From positions 1-64,000 of the forward strand of contig NZ_BAEG01000069.1 in the NCBI RefSeq assembly GCF_000238915.1: a stretch of DNA of 64,000 nucleotides, given 5' to 3'. A program made the position numbers and the translations under genes. The stretch comes from Arthrobacter globiformis NBRC 12137. Its GTDB lineage: Bacteria > Actinomycetota > Actinomycetes > Actinomycetales > Micrococcaceae. Shown one piece after another: positions 32,706 through 41,159 of this stretch. The first letter of the stretch is position 1. Every line of letters starts with the position of its first letter. The notes under the pieces are model-generated. The model was not told where the DNA came from. It saw only the letters and a program-made list of their open reading frames with translations, and did not search any database.

Positions 32706-34070
32706 ATGACCATCACCTCCCTGACCCCTGGCGCCCCGGCCGTCTCAGCCGCACGGCCGGTCGAAGAACTGGGCCTGCGCGAATCTGCCACGTTCGACCG
32801 CGCCACTATCGCCGATATCCAGCGCGCCGCCGCCACCGGCGTCTACGACATCCGCGGCTGGGGAGCCAAGCGCAAGGTCCCGCACTTCGATGACCTGCTG
32901 TTTCTCGGCGCCTCCATGTCCCGCTACCCGCTGGAGGGCTACCGCGAAAGGTGCGATACCGACGTCGTCCTCGGTGACCGCTATGCCTCCAGGCCGCTGC
33001 ACCTTCAGACGCCGGTGACCATCGCCGGGATGAGCTTCGGCGCCCTGTCCGCCAACGCCAAGGAGGCCCTGGGCCGCGGCGCCAGCGAGGTGGGCACCTC
33101 CACAACAACGGGCGACGGCGGCATGACCCCCGAGGAACGCGGCCAGTCCAAGCACCTCGTCTACCAGTACCTGCCCTCCCGGTACGGCATGAACCCGGAC
33201 GACCTGCGCAAGGCCGACGCGATCGAGATCGTGCTCGGCCAGGGTGCCAAGCCCGGCGGCGGCGGGATGCTGCTGGGCCAGAAAATCACCGAGCGCGTGG
33301 CCGGAATGCGTACTCTGCCGGTGGGCATCGACCAGCGCTCGGCCAGCCGCCACCCGGACTGGACCGGACCGGACGACCTGGAAATCAAGATCGGCGAACT
33401 TCGCGAGATCACCGACTGGAAGACGCCCATCTACGTCAAGATCGGCGCGTCCCGGCCCTATTACGACACCGCACTGGCCGTGAAGGCCGGAGCCGACGTC
33501 GTCGTCGTGGACGGCATGCAGGGCGGCACGGCCGCGACCCAGCAGGTGTTCATCGAAAACGTCGGCATCCCCACGCTGGCGGCCATTCCGCAGGCTGTCC
33601 AGGCGCTGCAGGAACTTGGCCTGCACCGCAAGGTCCAGCTCATCGTCTCCGGCGGCATCCGCACCGGGGCCGACGTCGCCAAGGCCATGGCCCTCGGTGC
33701 CGACGCGGTGGCCATCGGCACGGCAGCGCTCATTGCGCTGGGCGACAACGACCCCCGGTACGCCGCCGAATACGCGGCGATGGGATCGGCCGCGGGCTTC
33801 TACGACGACTTCCAGGACGGCAGGGATCCCGCCGGTATCACCACCCAGGACCCGGACCTCTCCTCCCGGCTTGACCCCATCACGGGCGGGCGGCGGCTGG
33901 CCAACTACCTGCGCGTCCTGACCATGGAGGCCCAGACCATCGCCCGGGCCTGCGGGAAGTCGCACCTGCGCAACCTCGAGCCGGAGGACCTGGTGGCCCT
34001 CACCATCGAAGCCTCCGCCATGGCCCGCGTTCCCCTTGCCGGCACCAGCTGGATCCCCGGAGCGAAGTGA
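32706..34070 (+). CDS. glxD: FMN-binding glutamate-synthase-like subunit (GlxD / MgsC-like)
   Basis: A 454-residue TIM-barrel FMN enzyme corresponding to the synthase domain of GltB. Motifs: TIAGMSFGALSANAKEALGRG, TTTGDGGMTPEERGQS, QGAKPGGGGMLLGQKIT, YVKIGASRPYYDTALAVKAG, VDGMQGGTAATQQVF, VSGGIRTGADVAKAMALGAD. A classic 3Fe-4S Cys cluster is not obvious; only one Cys (IARACGKSH) is near the expected place. With GlxB and GlxC it could form glutamate or N-methylglutamate. Its TGA overlaps the next ATG (ATGA). Confidence 0.92.
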   Translation: MTITSLTPGAPAVSAARPVEELGLRESATFDRATIADIQRAAATGVYDIRGWGAKRKVPHFDDLLFLGASMSRYPLEGYRERCDTDVVLGDRYASRPLHLQTPVTIAGMSFGALSANAKEALGRGASEVGTSTTTGDGGMTPEERGQSKHLVYQYLPSRYGMNPDDLRKADAIEIVLGQGAKPGGGGMLLGQKITERVAGMRTLPVGIDQRSASRHPDWTGPDDLEIKIGELREITDWKTPIYVKIGASRPYYDTALAVKAGADVVVVDGMQGGTAATQQVFIENVGIPTLAAIPQAVQALQELGLHRKVQLIVSGGIRTGADVAKAMALGADAVAIGTAALIALGDNDPRYAAEYAAMGSAAGFYDDFQDGRDPAGITTQDPDLSSRLDPITGGRRLANYLRVLTMEAQTIARACGKSHLRNLEPEDLVALTIEASAMARVPLAGTSWIPGAK

Positions 34071-35389
34071 TGCCGGAATCCTCCGAGTACGCGGTGGGTG
34101 GCGCCGGGCGGGCCGGTGCTGCCACCGCGATGGACACCGTGGCAGGTCTCATGCGGGACATTTCCGACGTCGGTGCTGACGCCCGCCGCGGCGGCTACTC
34201 CAGGCCGGTTTTCTCCTCGGCTGAATCAGAGCTCCGGAGCTGGTTCACGGAGCAGGCCGAACGGCGCGGGCTGGATGTCCACACCGACGGTAACGGCATC
34301 ATCTGGGCGTGGTGGGATACGGCAACCGGAACCCGCCGGGACGCCGTCGTCACAGGCAGCCACCTGGACTCGGTGCCCGGCGGCGGCGAGTACGACGGGC
34401 CCCTCGGCGTTGCCTCCGCACTCGTCGCCGTCGACCTCCTGAAAACCCGCGGGTTCCGTCCCCGCCGGCCGCTGGCCATTGCCGTATTCCCGGAAGAGGA
34501 GGGCTCCCGCTTCGGAGTCGCCTGCCTGGGGTCACGGCTGCTCACCGGCGCGCTGGACCCGAACAAGGCCCGTAACCTGAAGGACGCGGACGGCAATACG
34601 TACGCCGACGTGGCGGCCAAGAACGGACAGGACCCCCGGCTCATCGGTGCTGACCACAAAAACCTCGGCCGGCTGGGCGTGTTTGTGGAGCTGCACGTGG
34701 AGCAGGGGAGGGGGCTGGCCGATCTCGGCCAGCCGGTGGCCATCGGCTCATCGATCCTGGGCCACGGCCGGTGGAAACTGTCGGTGCACGGCCAGGGCAA
34801 CCACGCCGGAACCACCCTCATGAAGGACCGCAGGGATCCCATGATTGCCGCGGCCAAGATCATGATTGGCATCCGGGACACCGCTGCGAAGTACCGGGAT
34901 GCGCGGGCTACCGTGGGCCGGCTCCAGCCCGTCCCCGGCGGAACCAACGTCATCGCCTCCCGCGTCGACATGTGGATCGACGTCCGCCATCCGCGTGATG
35001 AGGTCACCGCCGCCCTGGTGGAATCCATCCATCTGAACGCGCAGGTGATGGCGGCGGAGGAAAACTGCACCGTGACGTTCGGCGTCGAATCCCTCAGCCC
35101 CACCGTGCACTTCGACGCAGGCCTGCGGGACCAGCTGCAGGCGATGCTTCCGAAGTCACCGGTGCTGGACACGGGGGCCGGCCACGACGCCGGAGTGCTC
35201 GCCAGCCACATTCCCACGGCCATGCTGTTTGTGCGGAACCCGACCGGCATCTCGCACTCGCCCGAGGAGCTCGTAGAGGATGCCGATGCCGAAGCGGGTG
35301 CGGCGGCGCTGGCGGATGCCCTTGCGGGCCTGCTGGGAGCGGCCAGAGCACTCGGATCCGAGCTGCAGGCTCCGCCTATGATGGCTTGA
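34070..35389 (+). CDS. M20-family amidase (hydantoinase/carbamoylase, allantoate amidohydrolase-like)
   Basis: A 439-residue binuclear-metal hydrolase of the Zn-dependent Amidase_hydantoinase/carbamoylase group. Metal ligands appear in TGSHLDSVPGGGEYDGPLG (His, Asp), AVFPEEEGSRFG (Glu), VELHVEQGRGL (His) and DTGAGHDAGVL (His). The dimerisation domain has GQGNHAGTTLMKDRRDP. It would hydrolyse an N-carbamoyl or ureido compound, releasing ammonia that feeds the upstream synthase. Translation is coupled at both ends: ATGA overlaps with glxD and with the XRE gene. Exact substrate unknown. Confidence 0.9.
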   Translation: MPESSEYAVGGAGRAGAATAMDTVAGLMRDISDVGADARRGGYSRPVFSSAESELRSWFTEQAERRGLDVHTDGNGIIWAWWDTATGTRRDAVVTGSHLDSVPGGGEYDGPLGVASALVAVDLLKTRGFRPRRPLAIAVFPEEEGSRFGVACLGSRLLTGALDPNKARNLKDADGNTYADVAAKNGQDPRLIGADHKNLGRLGVFVELHVEQGRGLADLGQPVAIGSSILGHGRWKLSVHGQGNHAGTTLMKDRRDPMIAAAKIMIGIRDTAAKYRDARATVGRLQPVPGGTNVIASRVDMWIDVRHPRDEVTAALVESIHLNAQVMAAEENCTVTFGVESLSPTVHFDAGLRDQLQAMLPKSPVLDTGAGHDAGVLASHIPTAMLFVRNPTGISHSPEELVEDADAEAGAAALADALAGLLGAARALGSELQAPPMMA

Positions 35390-36009
35390 TGACGGATCAG
35401 GCTGGCGAAGCGAGGGACATGGCCGCGGAGAACACCGAGGACGGCGTGGCCGGCAAGCTGGAACGGATCATTGCCGGCCAGGTCCGCCACTACCGGACGG
35501 CGAACGGGCTCTCCGCCTCGGAGCTGGCTTCACGGACCGGCATGTCCAAGGCGATGATCTCCAAGATTGAAACCGCCAGCACGTCCTGCTCCCTCACCAC
35601 GCTGCAGCGCCTGGCGGACGGGCTCAAAATTCCGGTCACCGCCCTGTTCCGGGGCGCGGACACGGACCGGGACGCTACCTTCACTAAGAACGGCCAGGGC
35701 AGCCTGACGGTGCGCAGCGGAACCCAGCACGGGCACGAATACCGGGTGCTGGGGACCCTGAAGGGACGGACCGACGCCATCGAGCCGACGCTGGTGACAC
35801 TGACCGATGCGTCAGACGTGTTCCCGCTGTTCCAGCACCCCGGCACTGAGTTCATCTACATGCTGGCCGGCAGGATGGTCTACGGCCACGGCGCATATGA
35901 ATACACCATGGAGCCCGGCGATTCCCTGCTCCTGGACGGCGAGGGCCCGCACGGTCCGTTGGAGCTTCTGGACCTGCCCATCCGGTTCCTGGCCATCGCG
36001 GCGAAGTAG
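35389..36009 (+). CDS. XRE-family regulator with C-terminal cupin domain
   Basis: A 206-residue protein with an XRE helix-turn-helix at about residues 33-86 (VRHYRTANGLSASELASRTG, then MSKAMISKIETASTSCSLTT) and a cupin_2 domain at about 140-200 (FQHPGTEFIYMLAGRMVYGH, PGDSLLLDGEGPHGP; likely metal His150, Glu154, His188). Such proteins often sense an amine or amino acid and repress its catabolic genes. The start overlaps the amidase stop (ATGA). It is the probable regulator of this operon and of the convergent APC permease. A PuuR-like role is possible. Confidence 0.9.
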   Translation: MTDQAGEARDMAAENTEDGVAGKLERIIAGQVRHYRTANGLSASELASRTGMSKAMISKIETASTSCSLTTLQRLADGLKIPVTALFRGADTDRDATFTKNGQGSLTVRSGTQHGHEYRVLGTLKGRTDAIEPTLVTLTDASDVFPLFQHPGTEFIYMLAGRMVYGHGAYEYTMEPGDSLLLDGEGPHGPLELLDLPIRFLAIAAK

Positions 36010-36050
36010 TTCTCTGCGTGTTCCACGGGCGCCCGTGCGGGCCCTGCCGG

Positions 36051-37439
36051 TCAGGCGTCCTCAAGCTGCAGATGGGGCGTTGGCCGGCGGAAGCCGCGGG
36101 TGAGGTATGCGAGGTAGGCGAGGCCCAGTGCTGCCCAGGAAAGACCCAGCGAGAACGACAGTCCGCTGAGGCTGGTCCAGAGCCACAGTGTCAGCAGGAA
36201 GCCGATGCCCGGCAGCAGGAGGTTGTGCAGCAGGCTCCCGGTTCCCCGGTTCCTCTGGTCGATGAAGTAGTGCTTGATGACGGACAGGTTGACCACCGAG
36301 AAGGCGACCAGGGCGCCGAAGCTGATCAGTGACGACACGGTCGTCAGGTCGAGGACCAGGGCCAGCAGGGACACTCCCGAGGTGACGATGATTGGAACCA
36401 CCGGTGTGCCCAGGCGGGGATGGAGGTGTCCGAAGGCTGCGGGCAGGACCCGGCCGCGACCCATCGAGTGGATGATCCGGGAAACGGAGGCCTGCGAGGT
36501 CAGCGCGGATCCGAGGCTTCCGGCAATGTAGGCGGCCGTGAAAAACGCGACCAGGAGGTTGCCGCCTGCCGCCCCCACCACTTCGATGGCCGCGGAGTCC
36601 GTATTCGCGAAGGTGCCCACCGGAAGCAGCAGGTGGCTGATGTAGGCCAGTCCAAGGAAGATCAGCCCGGCCAGGACGGTGGTCAGCATGATGGCCCTCG
36701 GGATGCTCGTCCGTGGGTTCTTTGCCTCCTCGGCGAAGGTGGAGACAGCGTCAAATCCCAGATAGGACAGGCAGAGGATCGCGGACCCGGCCAGGACGGG
36801 CGAGAAGCCTTCGGCGCCGTCGACTCCGGTGAACGGGGCGAGAAGGTCAAGCTTGCCGGATCCCGAGACGGAGGCCCAGGCGAGTCCCACGAACAGGATA
36901 ATGAAGAGGGCCTGGAGGCCCACCACCACGAAGTTTGCCCTGGCCACCGCTGTGATTCCGAGGATGTTCAGCGCGGTCACGGCCATGATGGATACGACCA
37001 TAAACACCCATGCGGGGACGGCCGGGAAGGCGGCGTTCAGATAAATGCCAATGAGCAAGTAATTGATCATTGGCAGGAGCAGATAGTCCAGCAGCAAGGA
37101 CCAGCCGGACATGAAGCCCAGTCCCGGGCCGAATGACCGGGTGGCGTAAGTGTAGGCGGACCCTGCGAACGGGAACGCCTGCGCCATCCGGCCATAGGAT
37201 CGGGCGGTGAAGAGCATGACCACCAGGGCAGCGGCATAGGCGGCGGAGAGCCGCCCGCCCGTCAGTTCGACGACGATGCCGTAGGTGCTGAAGATGGTCA
37301 GGGGCACCATGTAGACCAGGCCAAGCAGGACCAAGGAGGGGACGCCGAGCACCCGGCGCCAGCCGTTGCCTGACCTCCCGGGCTCGCTGCCTGGCCGGCC
37401 TCCGCCTGTGGGAGTCTGTGTGTGAGGGGCTGAGCTCAT
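36051..37439 (-). CDS. APC-family amino acid permease
   Basis: A 462-residue permease with 12 helices: GVPSLVLLGLVYMVPLTIFS, FPFAGSAYTYATRSFGPGLG (the APC helix-3 motif), LSYLGFDAVSTFAEEAKNPR, and RGRVLPAAFGHLHPRLGTPV. It belongs to the amino acid-polyamine-organocation superfamily, near basic amino-acid/amine permeases. The ATG at 37439 gives a Gly/Pro-rich cytosolic head; an upstream in-frame start lacks a ribosome site. It is convergent with the XRE-cupin gene and has its own promoter with an overlapping palindrome. It probably imports an amine or amino acid used by the nitrogen operon. Confidence 0.9.
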   Translation of the reverse strand: MSSAPHTQTPTGGGRPGSEPGRSGNGWRRVLGVPSLVLLGLVYMVPLTIFSTYGIVVELTGGRLSAAYAAALVVMLFTARSYGRMAQAFPFAGSAYTYATRSFGPGLGFMSGWSLLLDYLLLPMINYLLIGIYLNAAFPAVPAWVFMVVSIMAVTALNILGITAVARANFVVVGLQALFIILFVGLAWASVSGSGKLDLLAPFTGVDGAEGFSPVLAGSAILCLSYLGFDAVSTFAEEAKNPRTSIPRAIMLTTVLAGLIFLGLAYISHLLLPVGTFANTDSAAIEVVGAAGGNLLVAFFTAAYIAGSLGSALTSQASVSRIIHSMGRGRVLPAAFGHLHPRLGTPVVPIIVTSGVSLLALVLDLTTVSSLISFGALVAFSVVNLSVIKHYFIDQRNRGTGSLLHNLLLPGIGFLLTLWLWTSLSGLSFSLGLSWAALGLAYLAYLTRGFRRPTPHLQLEDA

Positions 37440-37608
37440 GGGGATTCCTAAGCATTGAGGCCGCCGCGGCCGGCGGGAAGGGCATGAGCGCAAGCTAAAG
37501 CCAGCTCATGGACGCCGCGGGAGCAGGGGCGGTGGCAACGCCGTCAGTGCCACATTCCCGCCCGGGACATCGGGGCTCACCCGAGTTCCGGTCCGCGAAG
37601 CCGGATAT

Positions 37609-37656
37609 AAATGAATGAAGTTCATTTAGTAAAGCAGTGACGGGAATCACGGTCAA
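37609..37656 (-). promoter_or_regulatory. Promoter with operator for the APC permease gene
   Basis: On the minus strand: -35 TTGACC (37651-37656), a 17-bp spacer, -10 TTTACT (37628-37633). Directly downstream over the start region is AAATGAA-N5-TTCATTT (37609-37627), a perfect 7-bp-arm palindrome where a repressor would block transcription. The leader to the ATG at 37439 is about 180 nt. Confidence 0.6.
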
Positions 37657-37746
37657 GTCATGCGGGCAGGTTACGTGCCGGGACCGGCCCGCCCGGCCGG
37701 ACTGGCCGGGCGGGCTGCAAACGGCCGAAGGCGAAAAGCGGCGGGG

Positions 37747-38418
37747 TCAGGCTTCGCCCCGGCGGCCCACCATCTCTTTGATCCAGATGGGCGCGAAGGG
37801 GGATGTGCAGTTCGGCGGGGTGGGGTAGTCCTTCAGCACTTCCAGCCGTTCCCCGATGTCGATGGCCCGGGTCCGGTGGTCCGCGTGTTCGATGCCGATC
37901 TGCGCCAGGGTATGGTTCATGGCCCACTGCAGGCGCTCGGCGGCGCCTTTCATTTCGGCTTCGATCGTGTCCAGGAGCCCGGACAGGTCGAGGCCCTCTG
38001 GCTTTTTCGCGACCCGCTCCGTGGTCAGGGCCCAGCCGGCGCTCGCGACCACCGGGTCCGGGTCGTCAGTCCAGGTGACGCGCAGTTGTTCAGCGTGCGG
38101 GCTCTTCTTCACCACATAGTTCACGAGCCAGTCATGCACCTTGGGGGCGCGGGCCTGGCGCAGCATGACGTCCAGTTCCTGCAGCTCGAATGCCTTTGGC
38201 CGGCAGATCAGCAGTGACAGTAAGCGGGCCGCGGCGTCATTCGTGGCCCACAACTCACGGGCGAGGTTGTGCTGGGTCTTCAGCCGCTTCGCGACCGCAC
38301 GCAATGCGGACAGGTTCACGCCGTGGTCATCGCCGCGTTTCTGGTTCGCCGCGCGCATCTTCGGATCCTCAAGCGCGGCCAGTTCGGCCATCAAACCGTC
38401 AAGTGTTGTCTCCGCCAT
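37747..38418 (-). CDS. DNA alkylation repair protein (HEAT-like, AlkD-related)
   Basis: A 223-residue all-helical protein related to AlkD/DUF1061 DNA alkylation repair enzymes. It shows MAELAALEDPKMRAANQKRG, DDHGVNLSALRAVAKRLKTQ, LARELWATNDAAARLLSLLI, HDWLVNYVVKKSPHAE, and repeated helix pairs. AlkD excises N3- and N7-alkyl purines without base flipping. The catalytic Asp/Trp/Arg of true AlkD cannot be placed with certainty here. The start ATG at 38418 follows GGAGCAG; the longer frame to 38526 is unlikely. Monocistronic. Confidence 0.8.
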   Translation of the reverse strand: MAETTLDGLMAELAALEDPKMRAANQKRGDDHGVNLSALRAVAKRLKTQHNLARELWATNDAAARLLSLLICRPKAFELQELDVMLRQARAPKVHDWLVNYVVKKSPHAEQLRVTWTDDPDPVVASAGWALTTERVAKKPEGLDLSGLLDTIEAEMKGAAERLQWAMNHTLAQIGIEHADHRTRAIDIGERLEVLKDYPTPPNCTSPFAPIWIKEMVGRRGEA

Positions 38419-38616
38419 TGCTGCTCCTGCTCCCTGGCTGCCGTCCGCTCGTATTGTACGGTGGCGGGCTGCTGTCGTCCGGGTTCTGTCAGCCGCGCTG
38501 ATGGCCGCCTGCCCGCGAGGCGTCAAGCCGAAGCCTAAGCGAAGCCACGGAGTGACATAGAAACACCCGATATAGTTGAAGGCACTATGGACGACCCTCC
38601 TTCACATATGCCCTGG

Positions 38617-38661
38617 CCCCTCACCCATTTGACCGGCAAGCCGGTTACTACGGGAGAGGGG
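38617..38661 (+). promoter_or_regulatory. Structured leader that could hide the ribosome site of the CNNM-type gene
   Basis: CCCCTC (38617-38622) can pair with GAGGGG (38656-38661), which is the ribosome-binding site of the gene at 38670. Between them GACCGG-CAAG-CCGGTT (38631-38646) forms an inner hairpin. It resembles a cis-acting control element, but I do not recognise it as a known riboswitch class. Confidence 0.4.
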
Positions 38662-38669
38662 CGCCTCCA

Positions 38670-40031
38670 ATGAACGAATGGATCATGATCGGGATCGGCC
38701 TGATCCTGACAGTCGGCACCGGATTCTTCGTCGCATCCGAGTTTGCCCTGGTCAACCTTGACCGCAACGACCTGGAAGCTCGCCAGGCCCGGGGTGAGAA
38801 ACGCCTTGCCCCCACCATCAAAGCCCTGAAAATCACCTCGACGCACCTTTCCGGTGCGCAGCTGGGCATCACCCTCACCACCCTCCTGACCGGATACACC
38901 TTTGAACCTGCCATCAGCATGCTGCTGAGTGGGCCGCTGACGGCCGCCGGGTTCCCGGAAGGCCTCGTGCCCGGGGTGGGTGCCGTCGTCGCGATTTTTA
39001 TCGCCACCGTCTTCTCCATGGTGATCGGCGAACTGGTTCCCAAGAACTTCGCGCTGGCGCAGCCCCTGGCCACTGCCAAGGTGGTGATACCGTTCCAGGC
39101 CCTGTTTACCGCGGTGTTCAAGCCTGTCATCCTCCTGTTCAACAACACCGCGAACGCGGTCATCAGGTCCTTCGGCATCGAGCCCAAGGAGGAACTCTCA
39201 GGTGCCCGCAGCGCCGAGGAACTGAGCTCGCTGGTCCGCCGCTCGGCGCTGGAAGGCGTCCTTGACCTGGACCACGCGGCCCTGCTGCACCGCACGCTGC
39301 GTTTCTCCGAGCACAGCGCGGCGGATGTTCTGACGCCGCGCGTGCGGATGACCGCGGTGAACACCGATGACACGGCCGAGCAGATCATCGCGCTGGCCAG
39401 CTCCACCGGCTATTCGCGGTTTCCCGTCATCGGCCGCGACCGCGACGACGTGCTCGGCGTGCTCCACGTCAAGCAGGCCTTCGCCGTGGCCCTTGAGGAA
39501 CGCGCCGGCGTCCTCGCTGCCGACCTGATGATCGAACCACTCATGGTTCCTGAATCCATGGGGGTCGACTCCCTCCTGGTGCTGCTGCGCAAGCAGGGCC
39601 TCCAGGTGGCCATCGTCTCCGACGAGCACGGCGGAACTGCCGGTATCGTCACCCTGGAGGACCTGGTGGAGGAGATCGTCGGCGAACTGGAGGATGAGCA
39701 CGACCGCGCCCGTGTGGGCGTGGTCCGGACCGGGCGGTCCATCACGTTCGACGCGTCGCTGCGCCCGGACGAGCTTCTGGACCGGACAGGCATCGCCGTC
39801 CCCGACGGTGAGGACTACGACACCGTGGCCGGTTTCGTCACGGACCAGCTGGACCGCATCCCTGAACTTGGCGACGAGGCGGCCATCGACGGCGGCACCC
39901 TCCGCGTGGAGCGGGTGGCCGGCACGCACGTCGAGCGCCTCAAATTCACGCCGGAGGAATCGGCGGGGCCACCCAGAAGTGCCCACGACCGGATCATTGA
40001 CAGCCTGACCCAGGAGCTGACCCATGAGTGA
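38670..40031 (+). CDS. CNNM/CorC-type membrane protein with CBS domains (hemolysin family)
   Basis: A 453-residue protein: N-terminal DUF21 membrane domain (FVASEFALVNLDRNDLEARQ; GAQLGITLTTLLTGY; VIGELVPKNFALAQP) of about 190 residues, a CBS pair at about 210-335 (VLTPRVRMTAVNTDDTAEQI; VSDEHGGTAGIVTLEDLVEE), and a C-terminal CorC/HlyC transporter-associated domain (DELLDRTGIAVPDGEDYDTV; GFVTDQLDRIPELGDEA). The family includes magnesium and cobalt transport or efflux proteins (CorC, CNNM, MpfA); hemolysin is a historical name. It overlaps its paralogue downstream by 8 bp. The leader is structured. Confidence 0.92.
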   Translation: MNEWIMIGIGLILTVGTGFFVASEFALVNLDRNDLEARQARGEKRLAPTIKALKITSTHLSGAQLGITLTTLLTGYTFEPAISMLLSGPLTAAGFPEGLVPGVGAVVAIFIATVFSMVIGELVPKNFALAQPLATAKVVIPFQALFTAVFKPVILLFNNTANAVIRSFGIEPKEELSGARSAEELSSLVRRSALEGVLDLDHAALLHRTLRFSEHSAADVLTPRVRMTAVNTDDTAEQIIALASSTGYSRFPVIGRDRDDVLGVLHVKQAFAVALEERAGVLAADLMIEPLMVPESMGVDSLLVLLRKQGLQVAIVSDEHGGTAGIVTLEDLVEEIVGELEDEHDRARVGVVRTGRSITFDASLRPDELLDRTGIAVPDGEDYDTVAGFVTDQLDRIPELGDEAAIDGGTLRVERVAGTHVERLKFTPEESAGPPRSAHDRIIDSLTQELTHE

Positions 40032-41064
40032 GTACCTTCCGGGCATCATCTGGCTCGCCGTCCTGCTGGTGGTCAACGGCTTCTTCGTCGGCGCCGAGTT
40101 CGCCGTCATCTCCGCCCGCCGTTCACAGATCGAGCCCAAGGCGGAGGCGGGCAGCAAGGCCGCGAAAACCACGCTCTGGGCCATGGAACACGCCACGCTC
40201 ATGCTGGCCACCAGCCAGCTGGGCATCACCGTCTGCTCGCTGGTGATCCTGAACGTCTCCGAGCCGGCGATCCACCACCTGCTGGAGATCCCCTTGGGCC
40301 TGACGTCCCTGTCCGCTGAAACCATCGGAATCATCGCCTTCGTGGCGGCGCTGCTGCTGGTGACCTTCCTGCATGTGGTCCTCGGCGAGATGGTCCCCAA
40401 GAACATCTCGTTCTCGGTGCCAACCCGCGCCGCGCTCATCCTGGCCCCGCCGCTGGTGATGGTGGCGCGCGTGTTCAAGCCGGTCATCTGGACCTTGAAC
40501 GGCATCGCCAACTCCATCCTCCGCCTGTTCCGGGTGGAGCCCAAGGACGAGGCCACCAGCGCCTACACCCTGGACGAGGTGGCGAACATCGTCGAGCAAT
40601 CCACGAGGGAAGGCGTCCTGACCGACAACACCGGTGCCCTCACCGCAGCCTTCGAGTTTACGGAGAAGACCGTGGCCGACGTCGAGGTTCCCATCACGGA
40701 GATGGTGCTCCTGCCGGCGTCATCGACTCCGGCAGACATCCAGCGGGCCGTTGCCGAGCACGGGTACTCCCGGTACATCGTGACCGACGACGACGGCGAC
40801 CCCTCCGGTTACCTTCACCTGAAGGACGTTATGGACCTCACCACACCGGAAAAGTTCACCCGGCCGGTGCCGGAGAAACGGATCCGCCGACTGGCCTCGA
40901 CCTTCCGCGGCAGCGAACTGGAGGATGCCCTCGCGACCATGCGCCGCACCGGCGCCCACGTGGCCCGGGTGTTCGACACGCGCGGGAACACCACGGGGGT
41001 GCTGTTCCTCGAGGACATCATCGAGGAACTGGTGGGCGAGGTACAGGACGTCACCAGCAGCTAG
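40024..41064 (+). CDS. CNNM/CorC-type membrane protein, second subunit, lacking the CorC domain
   Basis: A 346-residue paralogue of the preceding gene: DUF21 domain (FFVGAEFAVISARRSQIEPK; TSQLGITVCSLVILNVSEP; VLGEMVPKNISFSVP) and a CBS pair (VPITEMVLLPASSTPADIQR; DTRGNTTGVLFLEDIIEELV), ending there without the CorC/HlyC tail. The 8-bp overlap and the shared fold suggest a heteromeric Mg2+/divalent cation transporter, as DUF21 proteins dimerise through their membrane and CBS domains. The pair is common in actinobacteria. Confidence 0.92.
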   Translation: MSEYLPGIIWLAVLLVVNGFFVGAEFAVISARRSQIEPKAEAGSKAAKTTLWAMEHATLMLATSQLGITVCSLVILNVSEPAIHHLLEIPLGLTSLSAETIGIIAFVAALLLVTFLHVVLGEMVPKNISFSVPTRAALILAPPLVMVARVFKPVIWTLNGIANSILRLFRVEPKDEATSAYTLDEVANIVEQSTREGVLTDNTGALTAAFEFTEKTVADVEVPITEMVLLPASSTPADIQRAVAEHGYSRYIVTDDDGDPSGYLHLKDVMDLTTPEKFTRPVPEKRIRRLASTFRGSELEDALATMRRTGAHVARVFDTRGNTTGVLFLEDIIEELVGEVQDVTSS

Positions 41065-41101
41065 GGCCGGCAAACCTTGGCTGAGCCGACGGACACAACG
41101 A

Positions 41102-41141
41102 AGTCCGGTGGCTGACGGCTGATGCCGCCGGCCACCGGACT
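41102..41141. terminator. Bidirectional terminator hairpin
   Basis: AGTCCGGTGGC / GCCACCGGACT: perfect 11-bp stem around an 18-nt loop, between the convergent CNNM-type gene (stop 41064) and the secreted-protein gene (stop 41160). Confidence 0.7.
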
Positions 41142-41159
41142 CGGTGTATTTGATGGAGA

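Noticed and set aside
36024..36037. CACGGGCGCCCGTG palindrome between the XRE-cupin and APC genes
   Set aside because: Short, without loop room or T run; such GC palindromes are common here, so neither terminator nor operator is claimed.
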